Origin: Clostridiales bacterium
GTDB lineage: Bacteria > Bacillota > Clostridia > Oscillospirales > CAG-382
Direction of reading: 5' to 3'
Assembly: GCA_003452915.1 (NCBI GenBank)
Contig: DMMZ01000016.1
Span: 6,258 to 16,257 of the forward strand
Length of the DNA: 10,000 nucleotides
The translations under genes and the position numbers were made by a program. This document shows, one piece after another, positions 1-7,987 of this stretch; within the stretch, counting starts at the first letter, position 1, and each line of letters starts with the position of its first letter. Below the pieces are notes generated by a model. That model was given only the letters and a program-made list of their open reading frames with translations, had not been told where the DNA came from and searched no databases.

Positions 1-3000
1 TACAGAAATGATTTTGCCCCATGCGTCGTAGGTGTAGCTTGTAACTTCGTTTCCGAACCAGTCGTATATCTTTGTGATATCACCCTGAAGGTTTTTACCG
101 TAGTAATAATCCGAACCGTTGTAGTTGAAGCCTGTTACTCCTGACTCGTCGTAGAAGTAGTAAAGGGTCGCAGCTTGTGAACCAGTTCGGGTCTCTCTGA
201 TGATTTTCGAGCCGTCAAGTACGTAAAAGGAGGAATTCGACACGCCCGTGGTCATATCATAATAATTCTTGTAGGTACGGATGCCGGCGGAGTTATATTT
301 AAATTCCATTCCGCTCATCGGTGCTGCGTCAAAACCGATATATTTTAAGCTTCTGCCTTCCCAAGTCAGGGAATAAGCGTTTCTCCAGTTCAGCGGATTA
401 CCAATATTATCATAAGTTATTGCCGTTCCGTTGAGGTTGGTAAGCAGGTCGCCCCAGTTGGAATTCTGGTAGAAATACGCTTCCGCGTCCAAAAGCGGTA
501 CGCCGACAAGCGAACCTGTTGTATATGAATATTCTTCCTTCTGATAAATATTCCCCGCACTGTTATACCTGAATACATACGTGCGGTTTGCATATACATT
601 GTTCTCCCTTGTAAGCTGACCAAGAGCGTCATATTCATATGATTGCTTTTGAACTCCGTTTTCGCTGACTGTAAGGATATTGCCGACATTGTCATAGGTA
701 TAGTTATAATAAGTATCGGTTGCGCTTCCTTCGTTATTAATACGAAGCTCAGATATTAATGCGGTTGTTTTGCTTGAATCGACGCCTGTTTTATATGTGT
801 AGCTTATAGAATAAGCGTTGCTTAAAGCTTTGCTTGAAACTCGATCAAATGCGTCATAGTTATAGGTTATGGTTTTGTCATTGGGGAGGTTATACTGAGA
901 TATCAAACTTGAGTTGTTGTTATACTGGATTGAATAATTCAACAAATCATTATTTGAAAATGTATAACTTGAATTTGAAGCACGTCCGTAGGAATCAAAT
1001 AAGTTTTCGGTAACCATAACTAACGTGCCGGAGGTTGTTTTTTCGGCTGCCCGTATAAGTCTTCCGAGCGAATCGTACTCGTAGGTATAAGTCTTGCTGT
1101 TTACAAGGTCGGTGCTGCTGTAAAGCTGACCGCTTACATTGTAAGTAAATTTGAACTTTTCCACTCCATTATACTTAATGGCTATCACTCTGTTAAGCTC
1201 GTCATATACATTTTCTGTATAAAATCCGTTGCCATACTCTGTTTTTGTTATCTTACCATTATTTGTTGCATAAGTATATGTTGCAAGAGTTGATGACATT
1301 CCGTAAACGCCTACACTGGAAGTATTACCATATATATCGTATGTCATGTTATAGGTAGTTCCCGCAGTTATTATCTGGCTGAGACGGTTTTGTGAATAGC
1401 TGTAGCTGACCTTTTTCTCGCCGGAGTCTATAACACTGTCACAATCTGTATCAAGATAAAAATCTGTTACCCTGTCACGGCTGTCGTATTTATACGCTAT
1501 TCTGCTTGCATTTGCATCCTGAACAAAATTCAACAGACCGGTTGCGGTGCTGTAGTTATAATCGGTAACTTTTCCTCTTGCATCGGTGGAATTATTCAGA
1601 TAATTACCGTAATAATCATATGTAGATGAATTCGTAAGGCTGACACCTGATGCAGCTGAGCTTGTTGTTGTGCTTCCTGTGACATTTCCATAACTGTCAT
1701 ATGTGTATGATGTAGTTATTGTTTTGCTTGCTATGCTTGATTTTCTGATTGTGTTTACAAGGTGAGCACTAACTCCGCCGACTTGCAGATAATCATATTC
1801 GTATCTTTGGCCTACAATATTAGTATAACTTGCTAAATCAACATTGTTAGCATCATAAACCGTATTTGATTTATTGCCTTCTGCATTTGTAACAGTATCT
1901 ATATTGCCTTCATCGTTGTAGGTATAAGTCTGCGCAGGCTCCATTGTGAGCGAAATGTTGTCGAAATAAGCAGTATTGACATTTTTATAATATTTACAAA
2001 AAACGTTAATAGAAGTTATTGTAGCAGCAGTCTCATTCTTCGGAACGATTGCTCCGGATGCAAATTGCCATCCGTTGTAATCAGGATTAAATTTAACATA
2101 TTGTGAGTTGTATGTTCCGTCGCTATAACTTATACGTGCTTCCAGTTCAAAGTTACGTGTGGTATCTTTATCTAAAGATGCGGAGCTCGCCATAGCCCAG
2201 CCCGAAAGTACAAAGGTAGTATTTATCGGGACATTTAGTACATTTGACTGGAAAGTCTGACGTGATCCGGTAGGATTGCCGGTGAACATCATTACCTGGC
2301 CGTGAGTACTGCCCGTCAGATTAATATAGGAACCACCATACAATAAATTCCAGTCCTGCTGAAGCTCGAAGCTGCCGTTATTGATTATATTGAATGCTGA
2401 TGGAGCATTGCCTTTTTCAAGCTGTATGCAGTCAAAATAGGCGTTTCCGATCGCTCCTAGAAGATTAAGCTCGGCAGTATATGTTCCGCTTGATGCGAAA
2501 TCTTTCGTAACGCTAATTCGCTGCCAGCCGTTTTGTATTCCTGTGTTTGTTGTGCCTGTTACTTTATCGCTTGTTGTGCCGGACAAAGTAAGATAAGCAC
2601 CGCCGGTTCCGCTTGTAAACGCTGTTTTTACATATGCGGATAATGTATATTTACCAGCAGTCGGAATGATTACACTCTGTGAAAATTTAGCGAAACCGGT
2701 TGTATTTGAAGAATATGTTCTGAACGAGTAATTGCCCATATATTTTTGGGAGCTCGTTACTTCTGTTATCTGATAAGTTATGTCGGTGCAACTTTGCGTC
2801 CAATATGATGCTGATTCTGCTCCGCTGTTTTTGACTAAATTCATCGCAGGTGTGCCGGCTACAGAATCCTTTGTAATGGTGTTTACTTTTTTAGAACCAT
2901 CGTTTATATCCACTGCTTCGTATACAGCATTGCTTGTTCCGTAAATTGTACTGCCGTCAAGGTTGGAGCTGTACGCACAGATGGTCCTTCCGTTATTATC

Positions 3001-5514
3001 AAAGATATATGTCGTCAATATATCATCGCTGTTGTTGTAAATGTCATCTTTACCGCGTGTTCTTACAGAAGTTTTTTTGTAATCATAAATAAAGCCGATC
3101 TTCTGACCTTCAGCCTCCGATAATGTTTTTTCAGTAACAGTAGATACCTGATATGTCTTGTTAACAATAGCATCGTTTGCTACTGAATATGAATAACTTA
3201 CTTTGGATCCCGTATCTCCATCCCAAACACAGTTTAATCTGCCATCGCTGAAATATTCGTAATATGAATATGCGCCACTGTTATACTGTATTTTTCTCAG
3301 ATATCCGGCATTGGAAGTAGAATAGCCATCATTGTAATTTGGTGAATAATAATATTCGACATAATCACCTGACTGAGAATTTGTTACTCTGTATAAAGCA
3401 TTATTAAGGTTGTAAGAGAAAGAAAGCTGAGTAATATAACTGCCCGATCCTGCAGGCTTATACTGAATTGACGTAAGTCGGTTGGAGGTATAAACAAACG
3501 ATTTCTCGTTGCCCATTATATCCCTTATATAAGTTATATAACCGCTGGAATTGAATGTCTTTTTATTGCCATAATCATCAACCATAGTATATCTTTCCGG
3601 TATACTGCCGGTATTCTTGGTTATGGTAAGACCGTAGCCATCCTCGCTAATATATTGACCTGCGGTATTAAAATCATTGAAATACAGCTCTGTCCCGTCG
3701 GCGTCGCTGTAACAGAACCAGGTATCGTAGTTTAGTGTTCGTTCAATTATCGTTTCCTGTACGCTTAATTTCCAGCCCTTACCTACCTTCATATTTGTAA
3801 AAGAAGCGGTATAAGGTCCACTTGCTGTATATGTAAAATCAGTATTAGCAAGTTCCGTATTGAAAACATGATCTACTGATACAGGAAGTATTGAGCCGTT
3901 AGTGGATATATCGCCATGTGCGAATACGAGATTTCCTGTAAAGTCATTTACATATCCCGTTCCGGCATTGCCTGCGCCGTGGGAAGTATATGACCATCTG
4001 CTCTCTAATCCTTTTGTATCACGGTATGATATTATGTATATCGGAAAAGCTCCGTTGTATGAGTGATTTGCTGTTGTAAATTCTACACGGTTATTTATCG
4101 TTGAATTAATTACTCTTAAGGCAACGCCGTTTGCGCTTGTTATTCCTGGTTCAAGCTTTTTGGAATACCAATCCTGTGTAATCGATGTTATATCGAAATA
4201 ACATGCTGTATCATAATCATTTATATTTGAAACGGCATTTATATTCTGGTAATCCAACACTGTCGTATCAATTGTTGGTTTTGTATTCCATGTTACTTCA
4301 TATGATTCCCATGGACTTGTAACAGCATAAGCACCGATATTAACCGATGTTGTATAACTATAGACAAATAATCCGAGCTTTGCATCTACAACTACACTTG
4401 CTTTGGGAATCTCGGGTAATTGTCTTATTCCGACAAGAGATATATATTCATGTCCTGATTGATATCCTGTGTATGAACATTCACTTCCGCCATATATTGA
4501 TGTCGGATATGCTGACGTAATATATGTATCTTTAACATTACTGTAAACGGTTTGATTCGTTCTCCAAATAGTCGGATCAACTGTAACAGGAAATGCTCTG
4601 CCATCAGCGTTGATCCAGTCAGCGTCCGCTGTAACGATAAGCGAATATGACATATCTTCTTTTTGCTCCAGCGAATACTTCACCGCATCGGAATATTCAC
4701 CGTTCGCGTCAAACATATATCCGGCGGGGATAGTAAAGATTATTTCCTTGGATGCATTATCATGAAGAGAAATTGATCCATCTTCATTCAACACTGGGAA
4801 CAAGCCTTTTAAATTAAGCTCGAATTCATAAACATAATTATCACTTTTTGCTTTAACTATAATGTTTTCTTTAAGATTATTGCCATACATGATATATTGC
4901 AAATCGGTATTTTCTAATATATCGGCATATGTAACGGAAGAACTGTATTTTGTAAGCTCTGCCGCTTCTTCTATTGTCGGCTTTTCGGAAAGAGCCTTTT
5001 CTGGATTGGTTTTCACTGCACTCGTCTTTAAAGAATTAACAAGATCAAGGCTAACACTGTAATTGCCATTTTTTAGATTAATTAGTGAAGAAGAATTGCT
5101 GTTGTTAGCAAACTTAATTTTTACATCATTTTTTGAAGATGAGTAGCCCGATATATCATCAGTATTAATCGCATCTTCAAAAGATAGTGTGTTGTCAAAA
5201 TCTTGCAAAACACCATTATCGTCTTTAAAATGCACAGTTTTACCGTATTCGACAGCTACATAAGAGCCATCCGACATGCGAAAATGTTTTGTTGAGTCTG
5301 TACGAAGTGATTCAACTTCACCCAGTACATACGCTTCTTCTGTAATAGTTTCTTCTGTTTCTTGCACCAAAGGATTGTCTGTAGTCTCAGTGTTGTCTGG
5401 TACATCCGAACCCGTTTGTGAGAACACATTTAACGGCATTACATAAAATGCCATCAATAGTGCTAGAAAAATGGATAGGGATTTGCTGAATAGTCGCTTT
5501 GTCTTTGGTTTCAT
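1..5514 (-). CDS. Secreted giant RHS/YD-repeat protein with DNRLRE and carbohydrate-binding-like modules (3' end outside window)
   Basis: I checked this frame codon by codon: it stays open from ATG (5514-5512) to the window edge, 1838 residues with no stop. AAGGAG at 5527-5522, 7 nt upstream, fixes the start, and an in-frame stop lies just upstream. Residues 1-32 form a signal peptide: basic MKPKTKR, a hydrophobic run, and a likely cut after NVFS. Residues ~33-307 are an N-terminal region ending in FPVTVDPT (308-315). Residues ~316-497 resemble a DNRLRE beta domain (DTYITSAYP, then ITQDWYSK). Residues ~500-885 are a first RHS tract (GYVNDFTGNLVFAHGD, GKGWKLSVQE). Residues 892-1035 and 1042-1193 are two modules of CBM4/9 type, each opening with N-x-G-x-E and closing with YFDxIxL. 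Residues 1195-1800 carry at least a dozen YD repeats (YDSYGNV, YDELNRV, YEYDSLGRLIRA, YEYDALGQL). Residues 1803-1838 enter the RHS core (YYYGKNLQGDITKIYDWFGN, then YTYDAWGK). The protein is probably exported and cell-wall or surface associated. RHS shells often enclose a C-terminal toxin; whether this one does cannot be seen here. Confidence 0.93.
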   Translation of the reverse strand, partial: MKPKTKRLFSKSLSIFLALLMAFYVMPLNVFSQTGSDVPDNTETTDNPLVQETEETITEEAYVLGEVESLRTDSTKHFRMSDGSYVAVEYGKTVHFKDDNGVLQDFDNTLSFEDAINTDDISGYSSSKNDVKIKFANNSNSSSLINLKNGNYSVSLDLVNSLKTSAVKTNPEKALSEKPTIEEAAELTKYSSSVTYADILENTDLQYIMYGNNLKENIIVKAKSDNYVYEFELNLKGLFPVLNEDGSISLHDNASKEIIFTIPAGYMFDANGEYSDAVKYSLEQKEDMSYSLIVTADADWINADGRAFPVTVDPTIWRTNQTVYSNVKDTYITSAYPTSIYGGSECSYTGYQSGHEYISLVGIRQLPEIPKASVVVDAKLGLFVYSYTTSVNIGAYAVTSPWESYEVTWNTKPTIDTTVLDYQNINAVSNINDYDTACYFDITSITQDWYSKKLEPGITSANGVALRVINSTINNRVEFTTANHSYNGAFPIYIISYRDTKGLESRWSYTSHGAGNAGTGYVNDFTGNLVFAHGDISTNGSILPVSVDHVFNTELANTDFTYTASGPYTASFTNMKVGKGWKLSVQETIIERTLNYDTWFCYSDADGTELYFNDFNTAGQYISEDGYGLTITKNTGSIPERYTMVDDYGNKKTFNSSGYITYIRDIMGNEKSFVYTSNRLTSIQYKPAGSGSYITQLSFSYNLNNALYRVTNSQSGDYVEYYYSPNYNDGYSTSNAGYLRKIQYNSGAYSYYEYFSDGRLNCVWDGDTGSKVSYSYSVANDAIVNKTYQVSTVTEKTLSEAEGQKIGFIYDYKKTSVRTRGKDDIYNNSDDILTTYIFDNNGRTICAYSSNLDGSTIYGTSNAVYEAVDINDGSKKVNTITKDSVAGTPAMNLVKNSGAESASYWTQSCTDITYQITEVTSSQKYMGNYSFRTYSSNTTGFAKFSQSVIIPTAGKYTLSAYVKTAFTSGTGGAYLTLSGTTSDKVTGTTNTGIQNGWQRISVTKDFASSGTYTAELNLLGAIGNAYFDCIQLEKGNAPSAFNIINNGSFELQQDWNLLYGGSYINLTGSTHGQVMMFTGNPTGSRQTFQSNVLNVPINTTFVLSGWAMASSASLDKDTTRNFELEARISYSDGTYNSQYVKFNPDYNGWQFASGAIVPKNETAATITSINVFCKYYKNVNTAYFDNISLTMEPAQTYTYNDEGNIDTVTNAEGNKSNTVYDANNVDLASYTNIVGQRYEYDYLQVGGVSAHLVNTIRKSSIASKTITTSYTYDSYGNVTGSTTTSSAASGVSLTNSSTYDYYGNYLNNSTDARGKVTDYNYSTATGLLNFVQDANASRIAYKYDSRDRVTDFYLDTDCDSVIDSGEKKVSYSYSQNRLSQIITAGTTYNMTYDIYGNTSSVGVYGMSSTLATYTYATNNGKITKTEYGNGFYTENVYDELNRVIAIKYNGVEKFKFTYNVSGQLYSSTDLVNSKTYTYEYDSLGRLIRAAEKTTSGTLVMVTENLFDSYGRASNSSYTFSNNDLLNYSIQYNNNSSLISQYNLPNDKTITYNYDAFDRVSSKALSNAYSISYTYKTGVDSSKTTALISELRINNEGSATDTYYNYTYDNVGNILTVSENGVQKQSYEYDALGQLTRENNVYANRTYVFRYNSAGNIYQKEEYSYTTGSLVGVPLLDAEAYFYQNSNWGDLLTNLNGTAITYDNIGNPLNWRNAYSLTWEGRSLKYIGFDAAPMSGMEFKYNSAGIRTYKNYYDMTTGVSNSSFYVLDGSKIIRETRTGSQAATLYYFYDESGVTGFNYNGSDYYYGKNLQGDITKIYDWFGNEVTSYTYDAWGKIISV

Positions 5515-5634
5515 GTCTTTTCTCCTTGTTGTTTTTTATTGACTTGTTTTACAAGCCGTACATTTATTTTAATATTTTAGCTGTACTATAAACAGTTCTT
5601 ATAATTATAATATATAAAATATAAATTTGTTTAT
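5515..5634 (-). promoter_or_regulatory. 5' leader and ribosome-binding site of the RHS gene
   Basis: About 114 nt lie between the predicted transcription start (near 5628) and the ATG. The leader is very AT-rich. It ends in a strong AAGGAG site (5527-5522) placed 7 nt before the start codon. It holds an imperfect inverted repeat, CTGT-N7-ACAG (5595-5581), and a small CTTGT/ACAAG stem (5555-5543). Neither matches a riboswitch class I can name. No open reading frame of note is present. Confidence 0.5.
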
Positions 5635-5662
5635 ATTATACAATATATATAAAATTTGTCAA
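5635..5662 (-). promoter_or_regulatory. Consensus sigma-A-type promoter for the RHS gene
   Basis: Read on the minus strand, a perfect -35 hexamer TTGACA (5662-5657) is followed after a 16-bp spacer by a perfect -10 hexamer TATAAT (5640-5635). Transcription would start near 5628 and run straight into the RHS gene. There is no extended -10 TG at the expected position. Both hexamers being exact is unlikely by chance even in AT-rich DNA, so I consider it a real vegetative promoter. Confidence 0.75.
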
Positions 5663-5757
5663 TAAAAACTTTTAAAGGAGATATTCATCAAACTAATTAA
5701 TACTTAATAATTACTAAATAATATTGATATGTTTATAAAATATTGTTTTGATTATAA
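5663..5757. other. AT-rich spacer, nothing recognised
   Basis: This stretch upstream of the RHS promoter is almost all A and T. I see no coding frame, hairpin or repeat that I can support. An AAAGGAG string near 5674-5680 on the plus strand is not followed by a usable start codon and long frame. AT-rich DNA here could act as an UP element for the RHS promoter, which is only a guess. Confidence 0.4.
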
Positions 5758-5832
5758 TTAAATGTCGTCGTCCTCATAATCGCAAACCTCTTCATCGTCT
5801 TCTACTTTTTTAGCAATGATAAAGTCCCTTTT
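5758..5832 (-). pseudogene. Orphan acidic C-terminal peptide remnant
   Basis: On the minus strand a short frame runs from just after a TGA near 5832 to a TAA at 5760-5758. It encodes a fragment rich in acidic residues: IIAKKVEDDEEV, then CDYEDDDI. It has no ATG, GTG or TTG start; only ATC/ATT codons are available. It may be the 3' end of a gene whose front was lost in the same rearrangement that cut the neighbouring integrase, or simply chance. I cannot assign a family. The compositional bias (acidic, with a KK pair and one Cys) is the only argument that it was once coding. Confidence 0.25.
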
Positions 5833-5845
5833 TCAGGGGCTTTTT
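5821..5845 (+). terminator. Hairpin resembling a rho-independent terminator
   Basis: AAAGTCCC (5821-5828) pairs with GGGGCTTT (5836-5843), with one G-U pair, around a 7-nt loop, and a short T run continues to 5845. Orientation favours plus-strand transcription, but no plus-strand gene lies upstream. Read on the minus strand, the G-U pair becomes a mismatch and no T run follows. It may therefore be a relic of a lost gene from the element that left the integrase remnant. Confidence 0.5.
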
Positions 5846-5877
5846 CGTTGTTTCATGGTTTTGATTGGGTGAAAAGA

Positions 5878-5921
5878 GCTGTTGCAGCTCGATTTCTCGA
5901 ACTTGCAACAGCCTTTTTTTT
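5878..5921 (+). terminator. Strong stem-loop terminator, probably bidirectional, just past the integrase remnant
   Basis: GCTGTTGCA (5878-5886) and TGCAACAGC (5904-5912) form a perfect 9-bp stem. TCGA/TCGA (5889-5892 with 5897-5900) extends it around a TTTC loop. On the plus strand it is followed by an 8-T run (5914-5921), a classical intrinsic terminator. On the minus strand the stem is followed only by TCTTTTC, which is weaker. In that direction it sits right after the integrase stop codon, where it would end transcription coming from the gene cluster to the right and insulate the RHS promoter. Confidence 0.75.
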
Positions 5922-6628
5922 ACGAATTAAATGTGCCTTTTATAACATTTAGCGCATCTTTTTTTTGTTGTTCGATAACGTGAATATAAATATCATAGGT
6001 TGTTGATATTTTTCTATGGCCTAAGAGATTGGATATAATTTTTATATCTATGCCTTTTCTTATGAGGGTTGTCGCAAATGTATGCCTAAGTGAATGCATA
6101 CCGCTATTTTGAATTGATGTTTTGCGTTTTTCTGAATTTTATTTAAGCATCGTCTGATATTTTTTGAAAGCGTAAGTTTTCCCCCACGGCTTAAGAATAG
6201 ATGATCGTCAGCATTTATATAAGGTTAGTTTCTCTCTTGTGTATTTTTTATGCATTCAATAGCTTGCGGAGCAAGATAGACTTTGCGAGTCGATTTTTTC
6301 GTTTTAGGAGAAACCTCTTTGTTATATCTTTTTCCACTGCTGTCTTTTATTCTTGATATTGAGCTTTCAATATAAATTTGTTCGTTTTCAATATCTACGT
6401 TTTTCCATTTTAAAGCAAGCCCTTCCCCGTTTCTTATTCCGATATATAGCAGTAGTAAAACCTCTAGTCCATACTGATATACATAAGTCTTAGTCGAATG
6501 TTGCCGATTAGCTTCTATTATAATTTTTTTACATCCTGTTCTTCAAAAAATTCAATTTCTTTAGTTAGTTTTTGAAATTTATCTTCTGTCGGGAGAATAA
6601 TCCCGATCAAAGGATTCTTAGAAATTTT
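5920..6628 (-). pseudogene. Decayed tyrosine recombinase/integrase (3' part only)
   Basis: Stitching three frames gives the catalytic half of a phage/Tn916-type integrase. The first frame (from 6628) reads NPLIGIILPTEDKF, then EIEFFEEQDVKK. The next carries the first catalytic Arg in YIGIRNGEGLALKW and a Lys region TKKSTRKVYL. The last has MHSLRHTFATT (HxxR), LLGHRK, and the Tyr in YDIYIHV, ending at TAA 5922-5920. The lesions are a lost base in an A run (T7 on the plus strand, 6524-6530), an in-frame TAA (6227-6225), and a second frameshift near 6120-6150. The N-terminal arm-binding and core-binding domains are absent; the frame begins directly after the neighbour's stop codon. All catalytic residues are still readable, so decay is fairly recent. 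The gene cannot make a working enzyme. It marks the former site of an integrative element or prophage. Confidence 0.85.
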
Positions 6629-7987
6629 TTATTCGCAGACAATTATATGTTCCATATCGCTTCGCTTGTCAAGGTGGAATTCAGTGTTTTTTTCTTTTCC
6701 GTCATGAATATATGTTAAATCATACTTTCCGAAAAAGCCTTTAAACTTCTTTCTGTCAGTGTCACCTGTTTCGGAAGAAAATTCGGTATGCCATTCTTTT
6801 TTAACAAGGTCTTGAAGAACCTTTAATGCTGGCTTAGGCGTCATATCAAAACGCAGTAAACCACCGCCGTAAATATTTTCACCTGCGTTCGGGTTGCCGA
6901 GAGTGGATTTTCCGCCACCGGGTACATAGGAATATCCGTCAACAAAATTCCAATACACAATAGCGTCAGTTGCCTTGTGTGAGAACCACATTGAGTACAT
7001 ATTTTTAAGTATCTCTGCTTGAATATCCTCATCTTCATTACCGCCGTTATATGAGGGAAGTGTAATTTCTGAAATATGAATCGGTTTTCTAAAAATCTCA
7101 TATGTGTCAAGAACATCATAAATTTTTGTGGGATCGTAATATTTTTTAGCAAACGCATGCTCATATTCACGGGAAACAAATGCGTGAAACTGCATTCCTA
7201 TTCCATCAAAATTGATACCTTTAGAGAATAGTGACTCTAGCTGATAAAAATAATGAGACCTTGTAAGTCTTGCTTCCCATGCTTCCTCGGGACCGGCGTT
7301 AATAAATAAATTATTGTTCGGGAAAAGACGGCGTGCGTTGTGGTAACTCCAGCTCTCGTAATCCGCTTCACGGAAAAAGGTTGTAGTAGCAAGACGGGAA
7401 TACCCGTACATTTCCCAGTTTAAAGACTCGTTAACTACATCCCAATCCTCAATTGAATCACTGTAACGCGCACTAAGCTCTGCCATGTGCTTCTCGTATT
7501 CTTTCTTAACAAGGTTTAATTCACGGGGCATCCAAGCAGGCGCAAATGAATCGTAAACAATGCAATGTGCCTTAATGCCAATATTTTTTTCCTTACAGTA
7601 ATCAACTATTAAGTCGGTTGCGGGACGGCGGTAAACTTTTGGACTATTCCTGTCATAACGGGGTTTTCCTTTCTCGGGTTCAAGTCCATCCCAGTATATC
7701 GGAGCAATACAATAATTAAAGGTATCAGCAAAAACCTTCCGATATTCCAAACTCTTTTCTTCGGTTTCAAATTCATCAAGCATAAAAATATTGCATCCGA
7801 ATTTATAGTCGTGGGTCTTTTGATTTGCTGTAAATTTTACATTGTTGACAGGTTTCCCTTCTTTATCAACAAATTTTAGAGTAACATAAGCTTTTCTGTT
7901 CAATTCGATACCGTATTTTATACGCTCCTGCATATAATCGTTATGTTCAAGAAAATACTTTGTTACAGCCTCTTTTCTGTTATCCAT
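6629..7987 (-). CDS. GH10-family glycoside hydrolase, cytoplasmic, with atypical substrate-binding site
   Basis: The 452-residue protein has no signal peptide, so it should act on imported oligosaccharides. Residues ~30-70 form a short beta-rich leader (YVTLKFVDKEGKPV). The GH10 barrel spans ~75-400: WDGLEPEKG (99-107), AHCIVYDSFAPAW (140-152), acid/base Glu187 in WDVVNE, GIGMQFH with Gln266 and His268, nucleophile Glu307 in HISEIT, and YWNFVDGYSY from 345. A C-terminal beta segment (~403-452) includes FKGFFGKYDLTY. Known family members are endo-beta-1,4-xylanases with a retaining mechanism. Compared from memory with Cellulomonas Cex, both catalytic Glu, the barrel His and Gln-x-His are kept, but the Asn, Lys, Trp and Gln that bind the glycone-side xyloses appear as Ala95, Tyr98, Tyr145 and Phe148. 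Substrate may thus not be xylan. The start has an AAAGG-type site about 10 nt upstream. It is the last gene of the cluster, 112 nt after the SDR. Confidence 0.87.
   Translation of the reverse strand: MDNRKEAVTKYFLEHNDYMQERIKYGIELNRKAYVTLKFVDKEGKPVNNVKFTANQKTHDYKFGCNIFMLDEFETEEKSLEYRKVFADTFNYCIAPIYWDGLEPEKGKPRYDRNSPKVYRRPATDLIVDYCKEKNIGIKAHCIVYDSFAPAWMPRELNLVKKEYEKHMAELSARYSDSIEDWDVVNESLNWEMYGYSRLATTTFFREADYESWSYHNARRLFPNNNLFINAGPEEAWEARLTRSHYFYQLESLFSKGINFDGIGMQFHAFVSREYEHAFAKKYYDPTKIYDVLDTYEIFRKPIHISEITLPSYNGGNEDEDIQAEILKNMYSMWFSHKATDAIVYWNFVDGYSYVPGGGKSTLGNPNAGENIYGGGLLRFDMTPKPALKVLQDLVKKEWHTEFSSETGDTDRKKFKGFFGKYDLTYIHDGKEKNTEFHLDKRSDMEHIIVCE

Noticed and set aside
417..695. 92-codon minus-strand open frame inside the RHS gene
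   Set aside because: It is out of frame with the 1838-codon RHS frame, which explains this sequence. It has no ribosome site and its composition is not protein-like.
1..1930. Recurring short similar strings, suggestive of a DNA repeat or CRISPR-like array
   Set aside because: They are irregularly spaced and diverged. They encode the YD-repeat motif, so the repetition is at the protein level.
4862..5062. 66-codon plus-strand open frame
   Set aside because: It is antisense to the N-terminal domain of the RHS protein, with no ribosome site and no recognisable content.
6589..6606. Perfect 6-bp inverted repeat (TCGGGA/TCCCGA) just downstream of the GH10 gene, possible terminator
   Set aside because: No T run follows on either strand, and the bases are explained as integrase codons (IGIILPT), so it is probably chance.
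6841..7179. 112-codon minus-strand open frame within the GH10 gene
   Set aside because: It is an alternative frame of a region whose GH10 motifs are clear in the main frame.
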